This document shows, piece by piece, positions 1 through 7,402 of a stretch of 64,000 bases of DNA. Under the pieces are notes generated by a model. That model saw only the letters and a list, made by a program, of their open reading frames with translations. It was not told where the DNA came from and did no database searches. The position numbers and the translations under genes are program-made. Source of the stretch: Jiella pelagia (lineage in GTDB: Bacteria; Pseudomonadota; Alphaproteobacteria; Rhizobiales; Rhizobiaceae); the NCBI RefSeq assembly GCF_026898155.1, contig NZ_CP114029.1, forward strand, positions 4,878,001 through 4,942,000, written 5' to 3'. Within the stretch, counting starts at the first letter, position 1. Each line of letters starts with the position of its first letter.

Positions 1-329
1 ACGGCTGCGCTCAGCCCCAAGAAGGCGACGATGCCGGCGCCGATCGCAAAGCGGTTCTGGTGAACCATCATCATGGGGTTGAGCCCGGCGGGGTTCATCA
101 TGAACATCACCATGAAGAGGGCCATCACCATCATCTCCACCGCCATCATGAAGATGGTCGCGATGCCGATATATGGCGCCGCCAGCATCAGGATGATCAG
201 GCCCACGGCCGTGAAGGACAAAAGCAGAAGAAACGAGGCGCGCACCATGGAATCGGTCGCGAACACACGCCAGCCGGAGACGATCGCGATTGCGGAGAGC
301 ACCAGGAAAGTGAGATCGATCAGCCCCAT
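1..329 (-). CDS. NuoJ-like membrane subunit, partial (runs off window start)
   Basis: This is the N-terminal 109 codons of a hydrophobic protein read leftward, cut by the window edge. It starts MGLIDLTFLVLSAIAIVSGW and has three closely spaced membrane helices with a Met-rich stretch, as in NuoJ (complex I, proton-channel arm). The start overlaps the end of the NuoH-like gene by 10 bases, so the two are translationally coupled. Order A-(B/D)-H-J matches a complex-I-like operon. The family call rests on helix pattern and context and is reasonable, not certain. HyfE or Mrp-type subunits are alternatives for such clusters. Confidence 0.7.
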   Translation of the reverse strand, partial: MGLIDLTFLVLSAIAIVSGWRVFATDSMVRASFLLLLSFTAVGLIILMLAAPYIGIATIFMMAVEMMVMALFMVMFMMNPAGLNPMMMVHQNRFAIGAGIVAFLGLSAA

Positions 330-1243
330 AGCAGCAGCTCCACGCCGACGGCGACCAGCATGAGAAACGATAGGGGCAACAGCGCCAGCCAGATCAGGTT
401 CATCATCCGGTCCGGCGGCAGCCGGGCGAAGACTTCGCCAGCGCCGACGAGGACGACCAGAACGAGACCTGTCTTCACGACCAGCCAGACGAAGCCGGGC
501 AGGACAGGGCCGAGATATCCGCCGAGGAAGACGGTTGCCGTCATTGCGGAAACCGAGACGAGCATGGCCAGCCGCGCCAGCCACCATGTCAGGCGGGCCG
601 CCCCGGAGATTTCGGCCGTCGTTCCGCCAGCCAGATCGTAGGGATCGGCAAAATCGAAGGGGCCGCGCAGACTGAGCGAAAGACCAAGCATGAGAAATAG
701 GACGAACCCGGCCGGCTGGCGCACGATGTTCCAGACGCTGCGTTGCGCTTCGACAATGTCTGTGACAGCCAGAGACTGTGCCGGAAGCGCAGCCGCGATC
801 AGTACGAACATGGACAGGAGCATGGCCGGAAGTCCGATCGCGACGTAGCGATAGGCGCCGATCAGGGGAAGCGGCGAGTTGGCCGACCAGCCGTGCAGGA
901 ACACCGCGACGACCGTCAGCGACTCGCACGCGCCCCACAGGACTATACCTGCATCGAGATCCGCGGCGACGACGCCCGGCGCGAAGGGAACGACGCTCAA
1001 ACCGATAGCGGCCAGTGTGAAATACAGGATGGGAGCAAGAATCCAGCTGATCGTGTCGGGATGCTCGGTCGCGCCGGTCTGCCCCATTGCCCGAGACGAC
1101 GCCACCGTAATCGGGCCAACAAAGCTTGCTTTCAAGGAGCGACCGGCGACGAGGGGAGGGACTGCCCGGTCAAGCACTGCGGCCGCGACGATGCCGGCCA
1201 AGAGAAACAGAGGCAGAACCATGATCGCGAGCACCTGGGTCAT
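320..1243 (-). CDS. NuoH-like subunit of a complex-I-like oxidoreductase
   Basis: This 307-aa, eight-or-so-helix membrane protein resembles NuoH/HyfC, the subunit that holds the quinone chamber and joins the membrane arm to the hydrophilic arm. Typical features visible are the N-terminal PPLVAGR segment, the RGPFDFADPYDLAGG loop (the family has a conserved acidic E/D-F-D-x-P/A-E loop here) and a final helix bundle. The family is usually 320-345 aa, so this copy is slightly short. Its ATG overlaps the stop of the upstream gene in an ATGA, and it overlaps the NuoJ-like gene downstream. It probably belongs to an accessory complex-I-like module, not the main nuo operon, because the partner hydrophilic subunit is atypical. 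Confidence 0.78.
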   Translation of the reverse strand: MTQVLAIMVLPLFLLAGIVAAAVLDRAVPPLVAGRSLKASFVGPITVASSRAMGQTGATEHPDTISWILAPILYFTLAAIGLSVVPFAPGVVAADLDAGIVLWGACESLTVVAVFLHGWSANSPLPLIGAYRYVAIGLPAMLLSMFVLIAAALPAQSLAVTDIVEAQRSVWNIVRQPAGFVLFLMLGLSLSLRGPFDFADPYDLAGGTTAEISGAARLTWWLARLAMLVSVSAMTATVFLGGYLGPVLPGFVWLVVKTGLVLVVLVGAGEVFARLPPDRMMNLIWLALLPLSFLMLVAVGVELLLWG

Positions 1244-2370
1244 GTGCCCGTAGCTCCGTGGGCATGTGTGCCATGCCCTTCATGATCCATCCGGATTCCG
1301 TCCTCGCGGGCCCGACCCTCCGTCTCAGCGTCCTCGGCTTCGACAGGCGCCAGGGAGATCAGCGTGTCGGTATCAAAGCTGTTGACGATGAGAATGGCCT
1401 CACTCCACTCACGCCCGCGCAGCAGGTCGACGAGACGAGCAGGTTTGAGGGGAGACATCGTCGCGGAACCGTCGAGCCCCCCGGTCGGGCTTTCGTCCAG
1501 CGCGGCCAGCCATCGCTCGACCCGCATCCGGACGTCGGTATCCTCAACCATGCCGATGCCGGACGGGATCGCGGCAAGCGCACCGGACCAGAAAAGGAAT
1601 TGTCTGATTTTGGCCAGCTCTATGGGTTTTCCGGCACTCAAAGATCGAGCGGCCTCAAGACAGCGGACGGCGTGTGCCTCGAGGCCGAGGATCGGCAGGA
1701 AACGCCCAAGAGCCCGTAAGGCGGTGACCGTTCCGTCGTAGGCCTCCGCCTGGGCAGAGGGCGGTCGCAAAAGCTTTGCGGTCTGAATGACATCACCCTG
1801 CAACGTCACCGACAGCTTCAAGCCCGGCGGGAGCATCGGCAGGAACGGGCCGAACGGCGCGGTATAGGCGTCGAGCGCCAATCCGTCGCGCAGGTCATCG
1901 TCGGTCATCGCCATCGGGCGGCCATAAGGGGTGCCGCCCATCATCCCTTCGCCGCCTTGGCCGTAATCTCCCTTGCCGCGCCAGGGATTGGGTGGTTCGT
2001 TTGGTAGGATGTCCGGTTCGCTGTCCCGTGCCCCTTCGATCAGCGCACGATGGATCGCCTCGATAGCCGCGACGGGATCGTCCTCGTCGCAAGTCGCCGG
2101 TTCAGCGAAGTCCGGCACGGGATTCGACTTCCACCAGAGCGTCGCGCGAGGATGCAGCATTTGATCATGCAGGCGGCGGATATCGTCCTGATCGGCCTCC
2201 CGTACCGGCCCCGCGACAAGCAGAATTCGCGCATGGCGGATGCTGTCGGCGCGGATGAGTCGGCCGTCGAGAAAAAGGTCGTCTGCCGCAGCGCGCATCC
2301 CGGCGCCGATGGCCGGGAATGCTGGAGCGGGCGCCGCGCCCGCGAGGCGGCGAAGAATGGCTATTGCCAC
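1240..2370 (-). CDS. Atypical NuoB/NuoD-like fusion protein lacking iron-sulfur cysteines
   Basis: The gene starts at a GTG overlapping the NuoA-like stop and encodes 376 aa. Residues about 1-90 resemble NuoB (ADSIRHARILLVAGPV, then an RRLHDQM segment) but have none of the cysteines that bind cluster N2. Residues about 120-220 carry a GQGGEGMMGGTPYGRPMAMT stretch and a GPFLPMLPPGLKLSVTLQGD stretch, which recall the N-terminal part of NuoD/HycE. The C-terminal 150 residues are mostly helical and unrecognised. A quinone-site protein without N2 could not pass electrons in the normal way, so the assembled complex may work as an ion or bicarbonate-linked module. That role is inference. The fusion and the missing cysteines are seen directly. 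Confidence 0.65.
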   Translation of the reverse strand: MAIAILRRLAGAAPAPAFPAIGAGMRAAADDLFLDGRLIRADSIRHARILLVAGPVREADQDDIRRLHDQMLHPRATLWWKSNPVPDFAEPATCDEDDPVAAIEAIHRALIEGARDSEPDILPNEPPNPWRGKGDYGQGGEGMMGGTPYGRPMAMTDDDLRDGLALDAYTAPFGPFLPMLPPGLKLSVTLQGDVIQTAKLLRPPSAQAEAYDGTVTALRALGRFLPILGLEAHAVRCLEAARSLSAGKPIELAKIRQFLFWSGALAAIPSGIGMVEDTDVRMRVERWLAALDESPTGGLDGSATMSPLKPARLVDLLRGREWSEAILIVNSFDTDTLISLAPVEAEDAETEGRAREDGIRMDHEGHGTHAHGATGT

Positions 2371-2717
2371 CGGAAGATGCCCTCTCGCCAGCCATAGACA
2401 ATCCCGACCGACAGGATGGCGAGGAACATGCCCATTTCCATCATCGCCTTGCCGCCCTCTTCGACGAAGACGACGGCCCAAGGATACATGAACATCATCT
2501 CCATCTCGAAGGCGATGAAGAGCAGTGTCATCGGGTAATAGCGGATGTGGTAGCGCTGCCAGGCATGAGTATCCGGTGCCCCACCGCCCAGGAATGGCGT
2601 CTTCTGAGGTTCTGTGAGGGATTCCGCAGAACCCGAGGGAGCGAGCCGGATCACGGTTGCGATCGAAGCTGCGACAAAAGCGATGACAAGGGCGCCAGCC
2701 AAGCCTTCCAACGCCAT
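2361..2717 (-). CDS. NuoA-like subunit
   Basis: This 118-aa protein has three membrane helices and the NuoA-type loop (KTPFLGGGAPDTHAWQRYHI, then the MTLLFIAFEMEMMFMYPWAV helix with acidic residues). NuoA forms part of the quinone entry region of complex I. I chose the ATG at 2717, which has a GGAGAG-type ribosome site just upstream; an upstream TTG in frame would add 22 unconvincing residues. It is the first gene of the leftward operon and its stop codon overlaps the next gene's GTG start. About 270 bases upstream hold no gene and probably the promoter. Confidence 0.8.
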   Translation of the reverse strand: MALEGLAGALVIAFVAASIATVIRLAPSGSAESLTEPQKTPFLGGGAPDTHAWQRYHIRYYPMTLLFIAFEMEMMFMYPWAVVFVEEGGKAMMEMGMFLAILSVGIVYGWREGIFRWQ

Positions 2718-2990
2718 CTCCTCTCCGACCTGATTGCGCTGTCGACTTGTGGCCTTCTTGGCGATCGTCAAGCTGGTCAGCAAATCCCACTCGGTTTCAG
2801 TGACAGCTTTCGGCCAGATTCAGATCCTTCATCCGCGTTCTGTATCTAGATGAATGAAGGGACTTTCCACAGCGCTTGACTGTTTACAGGAGCCGCGTAT
2901 CGGTCTGAATTTTTGCTTTGACAGCTAGGCGATCATGTGGGTCCGGCCTTGCGACCGGACCTGCTCCACTCGAAGTGATTGCCCGCTATT

Positions 2991-3285
2991 TTACCGGAAC
3001 AGGGGCAGAAGCGATTCCGAGGAGGAATTAGCGATCGACAGGCCTGGACGCCCAGCTGTTGCTGGGTCTGCAAAACCTTCAGGCGGGTCGACTCTTCCGT
3101 CATGCCCGCATCGACCAGCGTAACGACGCCCTTTTCGATGGAGTCACGCAGATTAGCGACGAACTCCGACTGAATATCCATGCGGTTCTTGGCCGCGCCT
3201 AGGTTCGAGGTAGTCGTTGTCATCCGCTGCAGGGCATCGTCAACGCCGCTGATATAACCTACGCGTTTGGTGCTTGAAGTCTAAA
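2991..3285 (-). pseudogene. Flagellin C-terminal fragment (frameshifted relic)
   Basis: The leftward reading ISGVDDALQRM, then MTTTTSNLGAAKNRMDIQSE, EFVANLRDSIEKGV and LKVLQTQQQLGVQ is the conserved C-terminal D0/D1 helix of alphaproteobacterial flagellins. After LGVQ a one-base loss shifts the frame; the other frame continues ALSIANSSSESLLPLFR and stops, the usual flagellin end. The N-terminal three quarters are absent and the reading stays open only to about 3285. This is a relic, not a gene. Its frameshift is not at the GAGCTC-type motif that breaks the genes further right, so it looks like true decay. Confidence 0.85.
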
Positions 3286-3334
3286 CCCTCAGCGGACAAA
3301 GTGTTTCGATTCCACTCTGCCGTCAGCGGGCAGG

Positions 3335-3880
3335 CTAGGATTCCTGGGTCTTGGTGCCAGAAGTAGCCCGCTTTCGCTTCGCGTTGACAGGGGTTCTCTC
3401 GGTAGCGTCTTCTGAATTGTTCGCGGAAGCCGCCACGGTTTTGGGCTTGCGGCCCAGTCCAAGCTGCTTAGCTAATGCAGACCGGCGAGCCGAGTAGCTA
3501 GGAGCCACCATCGGATAATCTGGCCTCAAGCCCCACTTTTCCCGATACTCTAACGGGTCGAGGCTATGAGCGACCCTGAGATGCCGCTTCAGCGAAATTT
3601 GGGATTTCCCGCACTCCAGGCAGGTGAGTTGTTCATCCTGCACGGACTTCCTGATTGAAACTGCCGGCGTCGACTTCGTCTCAGCCTTCGGCACGACAGG
3701 ATGCATTACTTCGGTCAATGCCGCATGGACCGTGTCGATGAGGTCAGGGACGCCGCCAGCCGGTACCGAATTGCGCGACACGTAAGAAACCACGATGCTG
3801 GCCGTAAGCGCGGACAGGCTCTTCTGAGCCGCCTCCGCCTTCTCGAACTCATCACGGACCACGCCGCCAGCAATATTCAT
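3335..3880 (-). CDS. mucR: MucR/Ros-family zinc-finger transcriptional regulator
   Basis: The product is 181 aa if started at the ATG giving MNIAGGVVRDEFEKAEAAQK, which has a GGAAGGA ribosome site upstream; an in-frame start 15 codons earlier is less likely. The Ros-type finger is visible as Cys87, Cys90, His100 and His105 (CLECGKSQISLKRHLRVAH), followed by the family's HSLDPLEYREKWGL and APSYSARRSALAKQLGLGRK segments. MucR proteins are H-NS-like silencers that bind AT-rich DNA and often control exopolysaccharide, motility and horizontally acquired genes. The copy is longer than usual (typically about 140-150 aa) with a basic C-terminal tail. No operon partner is evident. Its place among relics and mobile DNA fits an accessory copy. 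Confidence 0.92.
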   Translation of the reverse strand: MNIAGGVVRDEFEKAEAAQKSLSALTASIVVSYVSRNSVPAGGVPDLIDTVHAALTEVMHPVVPKAETKSTPAVSIRKSVQDEQLTCLECGKSQISLKRHLRVAHSLDPLEYREKWGLRPDYPMVAPSYSARRSALAKQLGLGRKPKTVAASANNSEDATERTPVNAKRKRATSGTKTQES

Positions 3881-4023
3881 TCTCTTGCTATCCTTCCCAC
3901 TACATGTGGCGTTCGAGCTTCCCAACGATTTCCGGAAATTATTCCCCGAAGCGAGAATGTAATCGGTCTTATTCTGGAAGCAAGTCAGTCGAGAGTGTCA
4001 TCGCTGATCCGGAGCTTTAGCAT

Positions 4024-4260
4024 ATGATTCTAATGTGCTTGGCGGTGAACTTCATCGACGCCTCGGCGCTGGAGAACCCGGAGGCGGTCAACCAGCGACT
4101 GGAGGACGCCAGCGTCACCTTCCACCTGTCCGAAGTCAATGGGCCGCGGTGATGGACCGGCTGAAGCGCTCGCGCTTCCTGGGCGAGCTGACCGGCCAGG
4201 TGTTCCTGTCGCAGGTCGACGCGACGCGAGGGCTCCCCCGAATGCGCCGGCGCGGCCGCT
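4024..4260 (+). pseudogene. SulP sulfate-permease STAS-domain fragment (relic)
   Basis: Reading rightward, VNFIDASALENPEAVNQRLE, ASVTFHLSEVNGP and, after a frame change near 4147, VMDRLKRSRFLGELTGQVFL match the C-terminal STAS domain of SulP-type anion transporters. The transmembrane part is missing upstream and the end degenerates after GQVFLSQVDATR. A stop at about 4148 breaks the frame. It is therefore the end of a lost transporter gene. Neighbouring relics of flagellin and a possible peptidase show that this is a patch of broken gene ends. Confidence 0.75.
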
Positions 4261-4655
4261 CGGGCTGATCGGACCGGGCCAGCAGCGTGACGAACTATTT
4301 AATGCATGCCTGGAGCGTCAGTTAGTCTCATCTCCCGAGCCGGGCCCGCAGTGCCGGCCGGCCCACGCGATTGCGTGATGTCGATTCTTGACTTGGATCA
4401 AGAAACGGAGCCGCGGCAGATGCGACGGTGCATCCCTACAATGAAGAAATGCAATGAGGTCGCAGTGCTTAGTCACTACCAGTCCGCTTCCCCACCCGGC
4501 ATTGTTCAGGTGGTCGCGCCGAACGAACGGCGCCGATGGTTCTTCGCTGCAGCGTCGGGACGGCTCGTCCGGAGCCGCTTCCGCCCTCGGGGTATCAGCC
4601 GGGCGCCGCCATGCGTTCGGCGCTTGAATCCAACCCCAGGAGAAGGAGAAATCGA
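4261..4655. other. Gap of about 395 bases without a recognised gene
   Basis: No convincing coding frame is present. The stretch holds an FNR-type dyad (4389-4402) and a TACAAT hexamer at 4437-4442 that could act as a -10 element. The nearest downstream gene is the secreted EF-hand protein starting at 4656. Confidence 0.4.
4389..4402. promoter_or_regulatory. FNR/FixK-type box (TTGAC-N4-ATCAA)
   Basis: TTGACTTGGATCAA matches the FNR/FixK/ANR consensus TTGAT-N4-ATCAA at nine of ten defined positions. A possible -10 (TACAAT) lies 35 bases after the box. A start at about 4449 would put the box near -53, a spacing sometimes used for activation by this family. The only downstream gene is the EF-hand protein about 200 bases on, so its target is uncertain. 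It may be the leftover promoter of a deleted gene. Confidence 0.45.
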
Positions 4656-5030
4656 ATGAAGACTAGTTTCCTCGCCCTCGCGGCCGCCACGGCGTTCGGC
4701 CTCGCCACCGCCGCCTCGGCGCAGACGAATGAGACGGGCAAGAGTGCCGCCGCTGCGACCGGAGAATCCGGCATGATGGGGCAGCCTGGCATGATGTCCT
4801 CTGAAGGCCGTGGAGGAATGGGCCGCGGCAAGATGGGTGGCATGGCCCCCGGCATGATGACGATGATGTTCGTGATGATGGACACCGACGGCAACGGGGC
4901 CCTATCACTCGAGGAGGTGCAGGCTGTGCATGCACGCATGTTCGACCGCGTCGATGAAAACGACAACGGCGAGGTCACCATGGAGGAGATGCGCGGCTTC
5001 ATGCAGATGATGCGCCCGGGCGGAAACTAA
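4656..5030 (+). CDS. Secreted Met/Gly-rich EF-hand protein
   Basis: The 124-aa product begins with a signal peptide (hydrophobic core from residue 4, likely cleavage after ATAASAQ near residue 23). A Met- and Gly-rich linker (residues 39-75, repeated GMM and GGM units) follows. Two EF-hand calcium loops sit at residues 76-87 (DTDGNGALSLEE) and 100-111 (DENDNGEVTMEE), both with the canonical acidic ligands. A strong ribosome site (AGGAGAAGGAG) precedes the ATG. It should be a periplasmic or secreted Ca-binding protein; the Met-rich part could bind copper, which is inference. No partner gene is adjacent. Confidence 0.8.
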   Translation: MKTSFLALAAATAFGLATAASAQTNETGKSAAAATGESGMMGQPGMMSSEGRGGMGRGKMGGMAPGMMTMMFVMMDTDGNGALSLEEVQAVHARMFDRVDENDNGEVTMEEMRGFMQMMRPGGN

Positions 5031-5213
5031 CCCGCTCGTGACACATCCTCGCGCCCGCTGCTCAGGCGGGCGCGATGAACCGGCGGCGGCCATTCCGTTC
5101 TCAGCGGGTTGGATTATACGGATTCCCACCGCAACCGCTTGAAACGGAGCCGCTTCAGTTACACCCAATTTCCACCGAATTGACGGACGCGACCCCATTC
5201 TCGCTACGAGTTT

Positions 5214-5528
5214 GTCCAGCGTGCCGCCGACACTACCTAGCTTGGTCGCAGGCGAGGTGGCGAAAAACGGGGATGAAGCCACGCTCGCTTGGTTTGGGCC
5301 ATTAATGTGCGACAGGGCGATCAATTCCGCATTCAGATCGTTCAGCCGGACGGGACGACAGTGCTCGATCAGAGGACCGAGCTACTGCTGCGGCGAAAGG
5401 CCAACTACCTCGCCTATAGCGGTCGTTGTCGCTCGATCATCGCGGGTACCTACAGCATAACGATTGACCTCGTTAGCGACGGGGTTCCCGAAGTCATGAC
5501 CAAATTGGCTGTACAGGTCGATAGGTAG
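5214..5528 (+). pseudogene. Fragment resembling the C-terminal domain of an M23-type peptidase
   Basis: From about 5290 the frame reads VWAINVRQGDQFRIQIVQPD, GTTVLDQRTELLLRRKANYL and AGTYSITIDLVSDG before a stop at 5526. This beta-rich pattern resembles the C-terminal domain that follows the lysostaphin-like domain in some rhizobial M23 peptidases. Upstream, the apparent continuation (ATLAW) lies in another frame and runs back only to about 5214, with no catalytic HxH or HxxxD motif present. I treat it as a relic. The family match is from memory of domain style and is moderate at best. Confidence 0.4.
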
Positions 5529-5668
5529 AACGAGTGCAAGCTCAGGGTGCGTCGTCCGGAAAGCTTACTTGCGCGATCATATTTCCGTCTGTCATCGAGT
5601 CGAAGGCCGGTCGCGGAGCGCTCCCAATCCTTTTTATAAGAGGATCTGTGTCTCACCGCTCGTTGCAT

Positions 5669-5697
5669 GGGTCCGATAACATTCGCTTATCGGACCC
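5669..5697. repeat. Perfect inverted repeat resembling a serine-resolvase subsite
   Basis: GGGTCCGATAA, a 7-base spacer (CATTCGC), then TTATCGGACCC form a perfect 11-bp inverted repeat. Each arm contains GTCCGATAA, close to the half-site TGTCYRATA bound by Tn3-family resolvases. Counted from the G of GTCC the unit is 25 bases, the length of a res subsite III. No resolvase gene or other subsites are seen, so it could also be a terminator-like hairpin or an operator. Confidence 0.4.
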
Positions 5698-5740
5698 TTC
5701 GAAATTGGCCGTTTTGACAGGTGCTAGAAAAGCGAACGAT

Positions 5741-5754
5741 AACGAAATTTCGTT
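5741..5754. repeat. 14-bp perfect palindrome AACGAAATTTCGTT
   Basis: AACGAAATTTCGTT is self-complementary and is flanked by GAACGAT and CGTTTCG, which extend the symmetry imperfectly. It could be an operator or the outer part of a transposon end. Nothing in the adjacent DNA decides this. Confidence 0.3.
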
Positions 5755-6242
5755 CGTTTCGCACGGTAGCGGCTTGGGCTTGGATCGAGGCGGCGGGGAA
5801 TGGTCCGGCAGACGCTGCGCAACTGAGCAAATTCTGCTGATCCTGAGTGTGGCGCTATAGCGCCAACGGCGCGGCGGGCCTGCGCGACCTGCGGAAAGAG
5901 CAACCGCCCGAAGCTGGACGGCATCGCTGATGAGCGAGAGCGGGAGGATGGCATGCGGGGACAGCCGACAGCCAGGGTTCTGGGACGCCGACGAAAAGAA
6001 GGATCGTGTCCACTTGGATACTGGCCGAACTCTCCCGCTGGATCGAGGTACAATTCGAAAATCATGTTCATCCCGCCAGCCAGTAGCGCATCCTGCGGTG
6101 TGCGGGCTTCCAGTGAAAAAGGCCTGGCTGCCCCTCCATGAGCGCCCGGTGAGACTTCCCTAAGCCGCGCTTGTTAATTTGTCGAAAATGTCTTTCGTCG
6201 AGAACGGACACAGACGTCAATGCATTGGTGTACTGAATAAAA

Positions 6243-7238
6243 ATGACAGTGTTCGAATACAGTGGCTTGCAAGCAGAGCGTCTCGGCTTCTGGATCTGCA
6301 AGCAAATGTGGCCGATGGACACGGATCCATATATGTTTCTGGGCCGCGCAATGCAGATCTGCGGGAAAGCCATCTTTCCGGATGATTGGAATGGTCACGA
6401 GCTGCACGAGCGATTTCGCAAGAAGCCGCGGGTCGATCAGTATCCGAACCTTACTGAACTGGACCGGTCTAACGCCCGGGACCTGATCGGTCAGTTCGAA
6501 GGCCTAGGCCCGCCAGCTGATGAGGGATTCTATCCAACGCTGGGCGAATGGAAGCGATACTGCGAATACGACGCACTGATTGCGGACTCGCTTGTCGCTT
6601 CATTCGAACGCGTGCGAACAGTCATGTCGTTCCTCCAAAAGCAGATCGCCGAGGGTAAAATTTCCTCAGTCGTTCGAGAGATAGATGGGGACGGTCAATT
6701 TCGGTCGGTTCCGATCGAACGCTGGCGATCCGACTCTTCGACTGCATTTTTTATCGCCTGCCTTATGAGCTACGAAAAGGAGGTTGGAGAAGCCTCCGCA
6801 CAGGTTCCGCCCGCAGTCTGGACCGAACATCCCGAGTCGGCTGCTCATCCGGAACGATGGCCACACTATATTTTCGTGCATCGTGGCGACCTTGTGGCCG
6901 TGCTTAAGAGGGAGTTCGGGCACCGTCATACGAAGGTGGAAAGAAACGCTCCGTTCTCCGAGGCTATTGAATTCGTGAAACGGCATGTAGAACATTGGGA
7001 AAGCCATGGCCGAGCTGGCGCGTATCGTTCAACGCGGGAGCGTCTCGAAGCCTGCGCAGTTAAAAGCAACATTAGGCCACAGCGGATTCGAGATATATGG
7101 AAGCCCGATAGTAGCTTCAATCGAGGACAGAACCCGCTGATCCCTCTCGAGTGGAGGCGGCCTGGGCCTGCCGGTCCACGACAAGATCGCCCTGATCCGG
7201 GCCGATGCCCACTCTGCGGCGATCTCCAGCGAGAATGA
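6243..7238 (+). CDS. Unknown protein next to plasmid-like parB/rep genes
   Basis: The 331-aa product is not recognised. The first 60 residues are rich in Trp, Met and Cys (FWICKQMWPMDTDPYMF), the middle is charged and helical, and residues about 240-290 look like a basic helix-turn-helix region (HVEHWESHGRAGAYRSTRER, then IRPQRIRDIW). The last 40 residues are Pro/Arg-rich with a CPLC pair and may be non-native read-through. It precedes the ParB-domain gene by about 160 bases on the same strand. A replication or partition accessory role is possible only by context. Confidence 0.55.
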   Translation: MTVFEYSGLQAERLGFWICKQMWPMDTDPYMFLGRAMQICGKAIFPDDWNGHELHERFRKKPRVDQYPNLTELDRSNARDLIGQFEGLGPPADEGFYPTLGEWKRYCEYDALIADSLVASFERVRTVMSFLQKQIAEGKISSVVREIDGDGQFRSVPIERWRSDSSTAFFIACLMSYEKEVGEASAQVPPAVWTEHPESAAHPERWPHYIFVHRGDLVAVLKREFGHRHTKVERNAPFSEAIEFVKRHVEHWESHGRAGAYRSTRERLEACAVKSNIRPQRIRDIWKPDSSFNRGQNPLIPLEWRRPGPAGPRQDRPDPGRCPLCGDLQRE

Positions 7239-7402
7239 ACTGGCTGGAGGTCGGAACCTGAAAGGTTCGCGTTAATCCGCTCTGGAAGTACCCATCCGCA
7301 ATAACGCGAAAAAGCACGCGAAAAGCGTGTCCGCGTATTTCGACGGCGTGATTTCAGATTGTCAGTTTGCCCGCCATCGCCGGCTCGCTCGGCAAAAATG
7401 GC

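Larger units (their letters stand above)
5529..6242. other. Gap of about 710 bases; no gene recognised, two dyads
   Basis: No frame here looks like a real protein on either strand. The stretch contains a perfect 11-bp inverted repeat (5669-5697) and a 14-bp palindrome (5741-5754), both described separately. It separates the relic-rich patch on the left from the plasmid-like module on the right. Confidence 0.4.
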
